Shown piece by piece: positions 1-9,453 of a DNA stretch of 64,000 nt (its first letter is position 1; each line of letters opens with the position of its first letter). The notes under the pieces are model-generated. The model saw nothing but the letters and a program-made list of their open reading frames with translations, did no database searches and was not told the DNA's origin. Both the position numbers and the translations under genes were made by a program. Source of the stretch: Bacillus xiapuensis (GTDB lineage: Bacteria; Bacillota; Bacilli; Bacillales; Domibacillaceae); assembly GCF_002797355.1 (NCBI RefSeq), contig NZ_KZ454939.1, positions 1,769,828 through 1,833,827 of the forward strand, read 5' to 3'.

Positions 1-1386
1 CGTCAGCACGGAAATATCGCGCGTTTCAATTCCTTTAAACTCCATTTTAAAATCAGTTTCCCCAACCGGTTCCAGCGTCTGACGAATTGCCACAAAACTG
101 ATTTCTCCATCAGGATGTTCAGGAGAGATCATTTTAAATAAAAAGGCCGGGTTATTGGGTACTGGAGATTTCGTTTTGGGCTCGCCAGTTTCAGAGATTC
201 CATCAAAATCAGGATAATAATTCATTATTTTCACTTTGTAGCCGCCGCCTAAATCATAGACGTCTTTCGGCTTTAATAAGTCGATGTTCACCGTGCCGAC
301 AACGTTCCCCGTCTTCTTGTTGGTTAAACCAAACGACATGGCTTTTAATTCATCTTTGCTGAAGCTATCCTGATAGAGAGCATAATGATCGAACTTCAGC
401 GGCTTGTTCACTTGAATCTTTACTTTTTTCACCTTGGTTAGCTTTGGTGCTGCTCCCGGCAGACCTTGGTTTTCATCCCGGTACAAGACAGCATTTGTTT
501 GATAATTCTTTACGACTCCACCGGCGCGCTCAATCGCGGCATTAAACACTTCCGGATCTTTTTCTTTATCATAGTTTTCCATAATAAATTCTTCATTTTT
601 TAAATAATATTCCCCGTTTGTACCCGGTATTTCCATCGTAGCGCCTTCGCGGATGGTGAGCCGGTCATCGACATACATCCCATCCACTGAGCGCAGCATC
701 GCGCCGATTAGGAAGATGATCAGTCCGATATGATTGACATAAGGGCCCCACCGCGAAAACCTGCCCTTCTCGGCCAGCAGACTCCCCTCTTCTTCCCGCA
801 GACGGTAACGCTTGGAGGATAAATGATTTTTGACTTTCTCCCAGTCCTCCTTACTTAAACGGACTTCTTGCTTAGAAAAGAGCCGCTGTTTTTTCATAAA
901 TGAGCTATGCCGTGCGACACGCTGGTTTTTCAATGCGCGATGCAGCGGAATAACGCGGTCTAAACTGCAAATCACCAAAGAGACACCAATGGCAGCGATT
1001 AAGGCAATGAACCAAAACGAGTTATATAAATCATGAAATCCCAGCATATAATAAATCTTCCCAGCCACTCCGTAGACTTCTTCATAATATTGTTCCGGCG
1101 GCTTATTGGAAGGGATAAACTCCTTTTGCGGGAAAATGGTTCCAAATGATGCAGCAATCAATGTAAGCACAATCAGCCAAATGCCCACTTTCACAGAAGA
1201 AAAGAAATGCCATACTTTGTCAATGATGGATTTATTGAACGTTTGGGACCGCCGCGCACTACCTTCATAGCGCATATCGTGAAGTTTCTCTTGCTTAGCT
1301 TCTTCCGTAAGCGCCCGGCCGCAAGACTCGCATAAAATGGTGCCGATCGGATTCACGTGGCCGCATTCACATTTTACTTTCTGCAT
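1..1386 (-). CDS. resB: Cytochrome c biogenesis protein ResB (C-terminus cut by window edge)
   Basis: ResB works with the heme handling protein ResC in system II cytochrome c maturation at the membrane. I read 462 codons from an ATG at 1386 without reaching a stop, so the C-terminus lies outside the window. The N-terminus has a CxC-x10-CxxC pattern (Cys 6, 8, 19, 22), a zinc-ribbon-like start that I associate with Bacillus ResB. Hydrophobic segments lie near residues 66-85, 122-141 and 215-232, followed by a long extracytoplasmic part, as in the family. It follows resA by 22 nt, matching the resABC order. Identification is firm; the far end is unseen. Confidence 0.93.
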   Translation of the reverse strand, partial: MQKVKCECGHVNPIGTILCESCGRALTEEAKQEKLHDMRYEGSARRSQTFNKSIIDKVWHFFSSVKVGIWLIVLTLIAASFGTIFPQKEFIPSNKPPEQYYEEVYGVAGKIYYMLGFHDLYNSFWFIALIAAIGVSLVICSLDRVIPLHRALKNQRVARHSSFMKKQRLFSKQEVRLSKEDWEKVKNHLSSKRYRLREEEGSLLAEKGRFSRWGPYVNHIGLIIFLIGAMLRSVDGMYVDDRLTIREGATMEIPGTNGEYYLKNEEFIMENYDKEKDPEVFNAAIERAGGVVKNYQTNAVLYRDENQGLPGAAPKLTKVKKVKIQVNKPLKFDHYALYQDSFSKDELKAMSFGLTNKKTGNVVGTVNIDLLKPKDVYDLGGGYKVKIMNYYPDFDGISETGEPKTKSPVPNNPAFLFKMISPEHPDGEISFVAIRQTLEPVGETDFKMEFKGIETRDISVLT

Positions 1387-1408
1387 ATTGATTTAAACTC
1401 CCTTTAAT

Positions 1409-1942
1409 TTATGGTTTCACCTTTTCAAACAAAGCCCGAACCTGCTCTTCCTTGGTTAAGCCACCCACTACTATGTCTTCAATTTTACCCTCCGAATTAA
1501 TCATAAAGGTAGCGGGAAGATTGGTCACACCGTAGGCATTTTCGACTTCCTTTGAGGTATCCAGAGCAATGGGAAAGGTTAAGCCATATTGTTCAGCAAA
1601 TTTCTTCGTTTGCAGCTCAGAATCACCAACATTTACAGCAAGCACTTCCACACCTTTGTCTTTATACTCTTTGGAAACGGTTTCCATATGAGGCATTTCT
1701 TCTTTACAAGGCGCGCACCAAGTGCCCCAGAAGTTTAAAAATACCCCTTTCCCTTTATAATCCGATAATTGATGCTCTTCCCCTGATAAATCGGTCAGTA
1801 CAAAATCGGGCGCTGAATCCCCCTTTTGTAAACTCCCTCTAGCTTCTTTTGTTAAATTCGTATAAAGCGTGTAGCCGACTGCCATCAATAAGATCGCCAG
1901 GATCACAGATCGCATAATCAGCCTTTTTTTCTTTTTATCCAA
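1409..1942 (-). CDS. resA: Thiol-disulfide oxidoreductase ResA
   Basis: ResA is a membrane-anchored thioredoxin-fold protein that reduces apocytochrome c cysteines on the outer face of the membrane so heme can be attached. The 177-residue product has a basic N-terminus, one signal-anchor helix (about residues 9-28), and the active site W-C-A-P-C with Cys76 and Cys79. The cis-proline loop reads LPATF. Length is close to the usual 175-180. It lies directly upstream of resB in the same direction, with its own promoter candidate in the gap after rluB. Confidence 0.95.
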   Translation of the reverse strand: MDKKKKRLIMRSVILAILLMAVGYTLYTNLTKEARGSLQKGDSAPDFVLTDLSGEEHQLSDYKGKGVFLNFWGTWCAPCKEEMPHMETVSKEYKDKGVEVLAVNVGDSELQTKKFAEQYGLTFPIALDTSKEVENAYGVTNLPATFMINSEGKIEDIVVGGLTKEEQVRALFEKVKP

Positions 1943-2020
1943 GAAATCATCCCCTTTGTCAGCGTAACAGGCAGCAGCCTATATATCATTCCCGTTCATA
2001 AAAATAACCAAACTGCCTTT

Positions 2021-2048
2021 ATTATACCATTTAATCCTTTCCGCTAAA
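2021..2048 (-). promoter_or_regulatory. Candidate sigma-A promoter of resAB
   Basis: On the minus strand a perfect TATAAT (2021-2026) lies 16 nt downstream of TTTAGC (2043-2048), about 80 nt before resA. The -35 match is modest. It fits resA starting its own transcript separately from rluB. No experimental support is available here. Confidence 0.5.
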
Positions 2049-2084
2049 AAAATGGGTTTGAAGGATCTGTGACAATTCCCAGAA

Positions 2085-2816
2085 TCAGCGCAGAGAACCT
2101 GTTTCTGCCAGCGTGCGCAGCCGCTTTACCTCATGGGCTGTCAGCTCGCGGTATTCTCCCGCATTTAGGCCTTTCAGATCTAAAAAGGCATATCGCTCCC
2201 GCTTCAGCTTTTGCACTTCGAAACCGATCGCTTCAAACATGCGGCGAACTTGGCGGTTCCGGCCTTCATGAATCGTTATTTCAATCAAGGCCCGCTGCTT
2301 TCTTTTATCGGCGGACAGCTCCTTTACCTTAGCTGGAGCAGTCTTTCCATCTTCAAGCTCCACTCCCGTTTCCAATTGCTTAAGCATGTGCCGCTTTGGA
2401 ATTCCGTTAATTCGGGCTACATATGTTTTCTCCACTTGATAGCGCGGGTGCGTCAGAAGATTGGAAAATTCTCCGTCATTTGTCATAATCAATAAGCCGG
2501 ATGTATCGTAATCAAGTCGGCCTACCGGAAAGATTCTCTCCTCGACTAAAGGAAAATAATCGGTGACTACTTTGCGATTCTTGTCATCTGATACCGCTGA
2601 AATGACACCGCGGGGCTTATAAAACAAAAAATACACCTTTTCTTGTCGTTCCACCGGGATACCGCTGACTTCCACCTTATCGGAGGCGCTTACTTTCGTA
2701 CCCAATTCTTTCACTACTTGACCGTTGACTGTTACTTTTCCGTCCTTTATCCATTGCTCGGCTTTGCGCCTTGATGCAAAGCCAGCCTGTGCTATAACTT
2801 TTTGCAGCCGTTCCAT
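2085..2816 (-). CDS. rluB: 23S rRNA pseudouridine synthase RluB
   Basis: This enzyme converts a uridine in 23S rRNA domain V to pseudouridine. The 243-residue product starts with an S4 RNA-binding domain (about residues 1-58) and then has the RsuA-family catalytic motif GRLDYDTSGLL, in which Asp102 is the catalytic residue. I chose the ATG at 2816 because AGAGGTG sits six bases before it and the start MERLQKV matches the family; an upstream in-frame GTG lacks a ribosome site. It lies between spmB and resA, the same neighbourhood as in B. subtilis. Confidence 0.94.
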   Translation of the reverse strand: MERLQKVIAQAGFASRRKAEQWIKDGKVTVNGQVVKELGTKVSASDKVEVSGIPVERQEKVYFLFYKPRGVISAVSDDKNRKVVTDYFPLVEERIFPVGRLDYDTSGLLIMTNDGEFSNLLTHPRYQVEKTYVARINGIPKRHMLKQLETGVELEDGKTAPAKVKELSADKRKQRALIEITIHEGRNRQVRRMFEAIGFEVQKLKRERYAFLDLKGLNAGEYRELTAHEVKRLRTLAETGSLR

Positions 2817-3004
2817 TGATTTCACCTCTGTATTCTACAATATGTATCATAATGCATTATTACATAACAGCCGCAATAAGAAAAGCAAGAGACGAGGTTG
2901 CATTTGCTTCCTGCCCGGTTTTCTATTCAAAAAACAGCAAAAGCCCAAAGAGCGGTTTTTGACCATTCTTCAGGCTTGCCAATCTTATTTGCAATTTACA
3001 TCAT

Positions 3005-3535
3005 TCAAGGGAACATCCAAGCAACGATGAGCACAGCGGCAACGAAGCCAGCCGCATCCGCCAGCAGGCCCACTTTGAGCGCATCTCCCATTTTCTTAAT
3101 GCCGACTGCTCCAAAATAAACGGTAAGCACATAAAAGGTCGTATCAGTGCTGCCCTGCATCACGGACGCTAATCGGCCGATCAAAGAATCGGGTCCATGC
3201 GTCGCAATTAAGTCGCTGACCATACCGAGAGCAGCTGTTCCGGAAATCGGCCGCATCAATGCCAGCGGAAAGACCTCCGGCGGCAGTCCGATCCATAGCA
3301 AAACCGGACGGACAAACTCCACCAGGCTTTCCAGCGCTCCTGATGCTCTAAAGATTGCGATCGCCACCATCATGCCAACCAAATAAGGAATGATCGATAC
3401 GGCAATATGAATTCCTTCCTTTCCCCCTTCAACAAAGCTTTCATAAGTCGGCACTTTTTTGAGCGTTCCATACAGAAGGACGAACGCGATGATCAAGGGA
3501 ATGATCCACATTGAAACCGCGGCAAACCACGCCAT
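3005..3535 (-). CDS. spmB: Spore maturation protein SpmB
   Basis: SpmB is a polytopic membrane protein of the nucleoside-recognition (Gate) family needed, with SpmA, for spore core dehydration and heat resistance. The 176-residue sequence has four or five hydrophobic segments and the Gate-like stretch PISGTAALGMVSD in the middle. Its ATG directly abuts the spmA stop codon, so translation is probably coupled. Length and position after spmA match the family. Confidence 0.93.
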   Translation of the reverse strand: MAWFAAVSMWIIPLIIAFVLLYGTLKKVPTYESFVEGGKEGIHIAVSIIPYLVGMMVAIAIFRASGALESLVEFVRPVLLWIGLPPEVFPLALMRPISGTAALGMVSDLIATHGPDSLIGRLASVMQGSTDTTFYVLTVYFGAVGIKKMGDALKVGLLADAAGFVAAVLIVAWMFP

Positions 3536-4129
3536 TTATTCCCCTCCATTCCGCTTGCGGCGCAAGTAAAAATAACGGTCAATTACAATGGCGAAAATCG
3601 TAGAACAAGCCGTTGCCAATAAGGTGGGCGCCACAATTTCAGCCGGCGAAGCCGAATGATAGGAGAATCGTATGGCTAAAACCGTGGTGGGAATAATCGT
3701 AATGCTTGAAGTATTAATCGCCAGAAAGGTAATCATGGACCGGCTTGCTTCACTTTTACCGCCATTTAATTTCTTCAGCTCCTCCATTGCCTTTATTCCT
3801 AAAGGAGTAGCCGCATTTCCCAACCCAAACATATTGGCCGTCATATTGGACAGAATGTACCCCATAGCCGGATGATCGGAAGGAACATCCGGAAATAATC
3901 TCTTAGCAACCGGTTTAAACAAGTGAGCAAGCTTTCGCAGCAGCCCCGCCTGCTCAGCTATTTTCATAAGTCCCAGCCAAAAGACAAGCACACTGACTAA
4001 GCCGATGCAAATAGTTACCGCTTCGCCCGCCGCTTTAAATACCGCTTCATTCACTTGCTCCATATTCCCGTTCATAGCGGCAAACAGCAGCCCCACAACC
4101 GTCATGCCTACCCATATATAATTAACCAT
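3536..4129 (-). CDS. spmA: Spore maturation protein SpmA
   Basis: SpmA is the partner of SpmB in spore maturation and a membrane Gate-domain protein. The 197-residue product carries the conserved segments MGYILSNMTANMFGLGNAAT and SEASRSMITFLAINTS. I placed the start at the ATG at 4129 (MVNYIWV) because GGTGGGG precedes it by six bases and this matches the usual N-terminus; a GTG four codons upstream is less likely. It lies 21 nt after dacB, giving the expected dacB-spmA-spmB operon. Confidence 0.93.
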   Translation of the reverse strand: MVNYIWVGMTVVGLLFAAMNGNMEQVNEAVFKAAGEAVTICIGLVSVLVFWLGLMKIAEQAGLLRKLAHLFKPVAKRLFPDVPSDHPAMGYILSNMTANMFGLGNAATPLGIKAMEELKKLNGGKSEASRSMITFLAINTSSITIIPTTVLAIRFSYHSASPAEIVAPTLLATACSTIFAIVIDRYFYLRRKRNGGE

Positions 4130-4150
4130 CCGCAGCCCCACCGTTTCGGA

Positions 4151-5260
4151 TCAAAATAACCATTCCTTCCATTTCATCCAGAAAGTTTTATTCTTTTCGT
4201 TTGGTTGATGCTGATAATAAATTGGGAGAGTGAGCACCTTTTCTTTTTTCAAATAAACTTCAGCTTGTCCGACCACTTGTGGAGCGCGGCTCTGTCGCCA
4301 CTTTTTCTTCGGCTTCAGCAGCTGGTAACGAATCGATATTTCTTTCTCTTCCTTCTTGGTGAGCGGATAGAGAACATCCCTTTTCAGAAAGATTTTCCCC
4401 TTATAGAAGGAGTCATCTTTTATATCAATTTCTCCTTTTTCAAGAATGATTTTAGGATCATAGCGATCGAAGCCGAATTCATACATAGATATATGATCGT
4501 TCCAGTCGTCAGGAGCATTTAGCGTTACAGCAATTAAATCCATATCGCCTTTTGTAGCCGTCGTCACAAGTGTTCGTTTCGCTTTTTTCGTATACCCCGT
4601 TTTTCCACCTGTACAATACTCGTACTTTTCTGTAAGTAAACGATTTTTATTATGCCAAATCCGATCCCACTTTCCGCTTGGATCGGGTGAACGATATTTC
4701 TTTGTGCCAGCAACTTTTCGATATGTCGGATTCTTCATCGCATATCTGGTCAACAGCGCCATATCATAAGCCGTTGACCGGTGGCGGTCACTATCATCAA
4801 GCCCATGCGGATTCGCGAAATATGTGTTTTTCATTCCGATTTCTTTTGCTTTTTCATTCATTAAATACACAAACCCTTCTGCGCTGCCGCCGACATGTTC
4901 AGCTATGGCGATGGCCGCATCATTTCCTGACCGCAGCATCAGGCCGTATACTAAGTCTTCAAGCGGAATCTCTTCCCCTTTTTTTAAAAAAAGAGAAGAA
5001 CCTTCAGTGAATACTGCTTTTTTGCTCACTTTGACTTTCTCATCCAGCTTGTCAGATTCAATTGCGATGATCGCTGTCATAATTTTCGTAATGCTGGCAA
5101 TTCTCATCACCGCATGCGGATCTTTCGCATATAGCACCCGGCCGCTCTGCTGCTCGATTAAGATGGCACTAGCTGCGCTAGTATCAGCCTCCGCTGCCGA
5201 GCCAGTGGAAGTAACGAACAGCAAGAAAGCCAGAAAGATCATCGGTATTTTTTTCTTCAT
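4151..5260 (-). CDS. dacB: Sporulation D-alanyl-D-alanine carboxypeptidase DacB (PBP5*)
   Basis: DacB removes terminal D-alanine from spore cortex peptidoglycan and so limits cross-linking. The 369-residue protein has a signal peptide (about residues 1-22) and the three penicillin-binding motifs: SxxK at Ser56-Lys59 (SITK), SGN at 111-113, and KTG at 220-222. The C-terminal beta-rich domain ends in a tryptophan-rich tail likely to touch the membrane. It heads the operon with spmA and spmB, behind a sigma-E-like promoter. In B. subtilis ypuI lies between scpB and dacB; it is absent here. Confidence 0.94.
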   Translation of the reverse strand: MKKKIPMIFLAFLLFVTSTGSAAEADTSAASAILIEQQSGRVLYAKDPHAVMRIASITKIMTAIIAIESDKLDEKVKVSKKAVFTEGSSLFLKKGEEIPLEDLVYGLMLRSGNDAAIAIAEHVGGSAEGFVYLMNEKAKEIGMKNTYFANPHGLDDSDRHRSTAYDMALLTRYAMKNPTYRKVAGTKKYRSPDPSGKWDRIWHNKNRLLTEKYEYCTGGKTGYTKKAKRTLVTTATKGDMDLIAVTLNAPDDWNDHISMYEFGFDRYDPKIILEKGEIDIKDDSFYKGKIFLKRDVLYPLTKKEEKEISIRYQLLKPKKKWRQSRAPQVVGQAEVYLKKEKVLTLPIYYQHQPNEKNKTFWMKWKEWLF

Positions 5261-5290
5261 CCGCTTTTCTCTCCCTTGCTTATTTGTATC

Positions 5291-5317
5291 AGTATATGCC
5301 GTACAAGCTTATTTAGA
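5291..5317 (-). promoter_or_regulatory. Candidate sigma-E promoter of dacB-spmAB
   Basis: On the minus strand CATATACT (5291-5298) matches the sigma-E -10 consensus CATACANT at seven of eight positions, and lies 12 nt after TCTAAAT (5311-5317), a partial -35 match. It is about 30 nt before the dacB ATG. The homologous operon is known to be sigma-E controlled, which supports the call. Confidence 0.55.
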
Positions 5318-5332
5318 AGATTCTTCCCAAAT

Positions 5333-5360
5333 AAAAAAAGCGGACGCATCCGCTTTTTTT
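5333..5360. terminator. Bidirectional terminator between scpB and dacB
   Basis: A perfect hairpin has arms of AAAAAAAGCGGA and its complement around a CGCA loop, with a T run on either strand. It overlaps the scpB stop codon and ends the scpAB transcript. Confidence 0.88.
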
Positions 5361-5946
5361 ATTTTTCATTATTCAGCACTTGTTCAAATTGTTCAAAAAA
5401 CAAATCCGCTTCTGTCTGTTCGTTTTCTTCCATTTCGGCCAGAGGCGGCAGCTCCGATATATCCTTCAGTCCAAAGCAGTCAAGAAACTCTTTTGTGGTA
5501 CCATGTAAAATAGGACGGCCAGGTCCATCCGCCCGGCCACACTCCTTAATCAAACCTTTGGCCGTCAAGCTCTGCAGGGCCCTTTCCGTTTTCACTCCCC
5601 GGATTTCTTCAATTTCCGTCCTAGTAATTGGCTGTTTATAGGCGATGATTGCCAGCGTTTCGAGTGCTGCCTGCGATAATGATTGGGCATGACTGGATTC
5701 CACCAATTTTTTAATATAAGGAGCATGCGCTTTTTTTGTGGCCAGCTGATAAGTGCCCGCCAGTTCGATGAGAAAAATTCCCCTGTTCTCATCTTTTTCA
5801 TATTGTTCCTTCAATTGATTTAAAATATCTAATGCCTCATGCTCTTCCACTTCTATCGCCTGGGCGATTTGCTTTAAGGTCAACCCTTCGTCTCCCGCGG
5901 CGAAGAGCAGGCTTTCCGTGATGCTAATCCAATTGATAAGATTCAT
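5359..5946 (-). CDS. scpB: Segregation and condensation protein ScpB
   Basis: ScpB is a winged-helix dimer that joins ScpA and SMC in the bacterial condensin complex, which compacts and segregates the chromosome. The 195-residue product has the two tandem winged-helix regions and the conserved stretch [19 protein letters not shown], followed by RADGPGRP and GTT. Its start lies inside scpA (23-nt overlap), with AAAGGGGG upstream, a sign of coupled translation. The acidic C-terminal tail is usual. Confidence 0.95.
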   Translation of the reverse strand: MNLINWISITESLLFAAGDEGLTLKQIAQAIEVEEHEALDILNQLKEQYEKDENRGIFLIELAGTYQLATKKAHAPYIKKLVESSHAQSLSQAALETLAIIAYKQPITRTEIEEIRGVKTERALQSLTAKGLIKECGRADGPGRPILHGTTKEFLDCFGLKDISELPPLAEMEENEQTEADLFFEQFEQVLNNEK

Positions 5947-6688
5947 CGGCTGCTCCCCCTTTTATCTGAACGAACAAAGAGGAGAAGTTCTCCTGCTGTT
6001 CCGCAATAATTTGATTCTGTTTCATTAATTCTAAGACAGCCAGAAAGCTGACCACCAAGCTTTCTCGATCCTCATCAGGAAAGAGATCTAAAAAGGAGAT
6101 GGGGCGGCGCTTTTGCATAAGCGTCGCAAGGATTTCGTCCATCCTCTTCTCAATAGAGATTTCCTGCCGTCTTACCTTTGTTGTTACTGGACGCTTAAGC
6201 TTCTTGCGGCGTAGAAGCTTATGGAAGGCGCCGAGCATATCATATACCGTGACATTTAAGCCGGCAGCGGATGGCTCTTCTTTTTCAAAAGCCGTTAAAT
6301 CACTGGGCGCTTTCGTAAAGAACTGGCCTCGTTCTTCTTCTTTCTGCTTCAATCGCTCGGCCGCTTCTTTGAATTTCTTATATTCAATCAGCTGCTCTAC
6401 CAGCTCTTCGCGGGGATCATCCTCTTGCTCCCACTCTTCGGGCTCCGCTTCCTCCTCATAGGCTGGAAGCAAGGTTTTGCTTTTAATAGCTAAGAGAGTG
6501 GCTGCCATGACCAAATATTCGCTGGCTATATCCAGCTCCATTTCCTTCATCGCATGGATAAACAGCAAATATTGTTCCGTAATTTCTGCCATTGGAATAT
6601 CATATATATCAATCTCTAAGCGCTGGATTAAATGCAGCAATAAATCCAGCGGCCCTTCAAATGCATCGATTTTGACTTTGTATTGCAT
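5924..6688 (-). CDS. scpA: Segregation and condensation protein ScpA
   Basis: ScpA is the kleisin subunit that bridges the SMC dimer. The 254-residue protein has the N-terminal SMC-contact helices starting at [12 protein letters not shown] (residues 10-21), an acidic central linker, and a C-terminal winged helix ending in [17 protein letters not shown]. Length matches the B. subtilis protein (251). It starts the scpAB operon. Confidence 0.95.
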   Translation of the reverse strand: MQYKVKIDAFEGPLDLLLHLIQRLEIDIYDIPMAEITEQYLLFIHAMKEMELDIASEYLVMAATLLAIKSKTLLPAYEEEAEPEEWEQEDDPREELVEQLIEYKKFKEAAERLKQKEEERGQFFTKAPSDLTAFEKEEPSAAGLNVTVYDMLGAFHKLLRRKKLKRPVTTKVRRQEISIEKRMDEILATLMQKRRPISFLDLFPDEDRESLVVSFLAVLELMKQNQIIAEQQENFSSLFVQIKGGAADESYQLD

Positions 6689-6736
6689 CCATTATCACCA
6701 ATTCTTTTCATTCAGTCACCAGAAAGTTCTTTTTTT

Positions 6737-6764
6737 AGTATAGTGGATTCAGAGAGGCTGTCCA
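6737..6764 (-). promoter_or_regulatory. Candidate promoter of scpAB with inverted repeat
   Basis: On the minus strand TGGACA (6759-6764) and TATACT (6737-6742) are 16 nt apart. A 7-bp inverted repeat, TAGTGGA at 6741-6747 and TCCACTA at 6761-6767, spans the promoter with a 13-nt spacer and could be an operator; no regulator is assigned. Confidence 0.5.
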
Positions 6765-6779
6765 CTAAAAAGTTGATAT

Positions 6780-6808
6780 TTGATTGAAGAACTTCCCCAT
6801 GGTAAGAT
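6780..6808 (+). promoter_or_regulatory. Candidate promoter of ypuF
   Basis: TTGATT (6780-6785) and TAAGAT (6803-6808) lie 17 nt apart, about 36 nt before the ypuF start. It is divergent from the scpAB promoter. Confidence 0.45.
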
Positions 6809-6843
6809 GTTTGTATTGTCTATTTGACTGTAGGAGGATAGTC

Positions 6844-7386
6844 ATGTACTCTTATCCGTTGCCGTATTTGACTTTTTTATACCATTTCCATGAAGATCAA
6901 GATTATTTTGAATGCCATGAAGTATTAGAGGAATATTGGAAAGAAAGCACCGGACAGGCGCGCCCCTCTGTATGGATTGGCCTCATCCAGACCGCTGTTT
7001 CTTTGTATCATCATCGCCGCGGCAACTTCGCAGGCGCTCGCAAGCTGATGAACAAAGCATTGCTGGCCCTTGCACAATGCAAAAAGGAATTGAAGGATCT
7101 TGGAATTGACGCAGACCGGTTCACGGAAAAACTTTCCCTTCGATACCGAGAGCTGCAAAATGGCGCATCGTTTACGCCGCTGACCATACCTTTCAGCCGC
7201 CAAGATGTCATCAAGCAATACCAGCAATTCAAAAAAAGCTGTATGCCTTCCTCTCCGGAGAAACCGCAGCATTTCCTCTATCATAAGCACCGTTTAAGAA
7301 ACCGTTCCGATGTGATTGCTGCCCGCAACCAATCCCTTGAGAAGCGCCGCCGTTTGAGACAGCACGCCAAGCCGTCCCCCTATTGA
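6844..7386 (+). CDS. ypuF: DUF309 protein, YpuF family
   Basis: The biochemical role of DUF309 proteins is not established. The 180-residue product has the family signature HEDQDYFECHEVLEEYWKE near the N-terminus, rich in His, Glu and Cys, in an all-helical domain, and a basic, low-complexity C-terminus. I chose the ATG at 6844 because GGAGGA precedes it by six bases and it matches the YpuF length (174 in B. subtilis); the longer in-frame start has no ribosome site. It is divergent from scpAB, as ypuF often neighbours these genes. Confidence 0.88.
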   Translation: MYSYPLPYLTFLYHFHEDQDYFECHEVLEEYWKESTGQARPSVWIGLIQTAVSLYHHRRGNFAGARKLMNKALLALAQCKKELKDLGIDADRFTEKLSLRYRELQNGASFTPLTIPFSRQDVIKQYQQFKKSCMPSSPEKPQHFLYHKHRLRNRSDVIAARNQSLEKRRRLRQHAKPSPY

Positions 7387-7390
7387 AAAG

Positions 7391-7796
<406 letters not shown>

Positions 7797-7860
7797 CTAT
7801 TGTCCATTTGCTTTCCGCTTTCTATGTTACTAAAGCTTATCACATTTATCAACATCGGGA

Positions 7861-7950
7861 TTAATGTACAATAACCATCCAGTAATACAATCCCCAGCCG
7901 CCAGCGAGCAATAAGATAATCATAAACAGTAAAGCATTATTTTTCTTCAT
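7861..7950 (-). CDS. 29-residue hydrophobic membrane miniprotein
   Basis: This short ORF begins MKKNNALLFMIILLLAGG and then reads WGLYYWMVIVH before its stop: two or three lysines followed by one continuous hydrophobic span. AAAGGGG lies about nine bases before the ATG. It sits alone between lysA and ribT, 27 nt downstream of lysA on the same strand, so it may be the last gene of the lysA transcript. I do not recognise a named family. The coding call rests on the ribosome site, the lysine-plus-transmembrane pattern and the clean stop. Confidence 0.6.
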   Translation of the reverse strand: MKKNNALLFMIILLLAGGWGLYYWMVIVH

Positions 7951-7977
7951 TCATCTACCCCTTTAGTTGCTTTCCCA

Positions 7978-9297
7978 TTAGCGGTTGATGGAAAGCGTTA
8001 ACGGCAAATCCAGCTTGACGAGATCCTCATAGCTCTCTCTTTTAATGACAAGTTCCGCTCGGCCATTTTCTGCAAAGACGACTGCCGGTTTCGGAATGCG
8101 ATTATAGTTATTCGCCATTGCATAGCCGTAAGCCCCTGTGCAAAATACGGCTAAAATATCACCCGAGCTTGCTTTAGGAAGCGGCAGATCCCAAATGAGC
8201 ATATCTCCGGATTCACAGCATTTTCCTGCAATCGATACCGTCTCCTCTACTGGCTCATTCACTCGGTTTGCCAGCACCGCTTCATATTTCGCTTCATACA
8301 GAGCCGGTCGAATATTGTCGCTCATTCCGCCATCTACTGCCAAATACTTGCGCACTTCCGGAACGACCTTTTCTGAGCCTATTTGATAAAGTGTTGTTCC
8401 AGCGTCTCCAACGAGTGACCGTCCCGGTTCAATCCAGATTTCCGGCATCGCGATTCCGCATGCCCTCGTTTTGTTCTTTACTTCATTGATAATCTCTTTT
8501 ACATATTGCGAAGGTTCAAGCGGCGTGTCATCCTCCGTATAGCGAATGCCAAACCCCCCGCCAAGGTTCAAGACTTCCGCTTCAAATTGAAGGCTGGATT
8601 TCCAATCGGCGAGCTTGGCAATGATTTTTCCAGCCGCTAAGGTGAAGCCGGTCGTTTCAAAAATTTGCGAACCGATATGGCAATGAATGCCCAGCAGCTT
8701 TACCCCTCTCATCTGCATTGCCTTCCGGATGGCTTCCTCAGCTTGGCCGTTATTCAAGTCAAAACCGAACTTAGAATCCTCTTGTCCCGTTAAAATGTAA
8801 TCATGCGTATGCGCTTCAATTCCCGGCGTTACACGCAAAAGAATATTCATTGCATTTCCTTGTTCGCCGCTGAGAGCCTCCAGCATGTCCAGTTCATAAA
8901 AATTATCCACTACGATACAGCCAATCCCCGCTTCGAGGGCCATCTTCATTTCTTCCCGGCTTTTGTTATTGCCGTGGAAATGAATGCGTTCGACAGGAAA
9001 TCCTGCTTTTAAGGCTGTAAATAACTCCCCTCCTGAAACAACATCAAGAGACAGCCCTTCCTGATCGGCTAGCTGAATCATAGCGATAGCGGAAAATGCT
9101 TTGCTGGCATAAGCCACCTGCGCCCGAACTCCCAGATGTTCAAACGTTTCTTTAAATCCTCTTGCCCGCTGCCTTATTAAAGCGACATCATAAACGTAAA
9201 GAGGAGTACCGTATTGTTCAGCCAGACTGACTGTATCCACTCCTCCGATTTCCAAGTGGCCGTAATGATTCACACGGGCTGTTCCATATGTATGCAT
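7978..9297 (-). CDS. lysA: Diaminopimelate decarboxylase LysA
   Basis: LysA is a PLP enzyme that decarboxylates meso-diaminopimelate to L-lysine in the last step of lysine synthesis. The 439-residue protein has the PLP lysine in VAYASKAFSA (Lys66), the HFHGNNK strand, the phosphate-binding GGGFGI motif, and the CCESGDM segment that supplies the catalytic cysteine across the dimer. AGAGGCGAT precedes the ATG. It follows spoVAF, the B. subtilis arrangement, so it may be read both in the forespore and from its own promoter. Confidence 0.95.
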   Translation of the reverse strand: MHTYGTARVNHYGHLEIGGVDTVSLAEQYGTPLYVYDVALIRQRARGFKETFEHLGVRAQVAYASKAFSAIAMIQLADQEGLSLDVVSGGELFTALKAGFPVERIHFHGNNKSREEMKMALEAGIGCIVVDNFYELDMLEALSGEQGNAMNILLRVTPGIEAHTHDYILTGQEDSKFGFDLNNGQAEEAIRKAMQMRGVKLLGIHCHIGSQIFETTGFTLAAGKIIAKLADWKSSLQFEAEVLNLGGGFGIRYTEDDTPLEPSQYVKEIINEVKNKTRACGIAMPEIWIEPGRSLVGDAGTTLYQIGSEKVVPEVRKYLAVDGGMSDNIRPALYEAKYEAVLANRVNEPVEETVSIAGKCCESGDMLIWDLPLPKASSGDILAVFCTGAYGYAMANNYNRIPKPAVVFAENGRAELVIKRESYEDLVKLDLPLTLSINR

Positions 9298-9365
9298 GCG
9301 ATCGCCTCTATTCTTTAAGTCTCGGCTGCTGTCTTGTGTGAATCTCCTGAATATTCGGAAGAATA

Positions 9366-9390
9366 GACAGTTGAATTCGGATCAACTGTC
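9366..9390. repeat. Perfect 9-bp hairpin between spoVAF and lysA
   Basis: GACAGTTGA and TCAACTGTC flank a 7-nt loop in the 156-nt gap. There is no T run on either strand, so it is not a typical terminator; it could be a processing or partial attenuation site between spoVAF and lysA. Confidence 0.45.
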
Positions 9391-9453
9391 CAGCAGCAAA
9401 CCAACATCAGATTAAAAGTAATATACCATACATCCCTTTCCCGCTCAACAGGG

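Noticed and set aside
4824-5513. 229-residue plus-strand ORF opposite dacB
   Set aside because: It is antisense to a clear penicillin-binding protein, has no ribosome site and no recognisable motif.
9366-9390. Terminator between spoVAF and lysA
   Set aside because: The hairpin is perfect but neither strand has a T run, so I list it only as a repeat.
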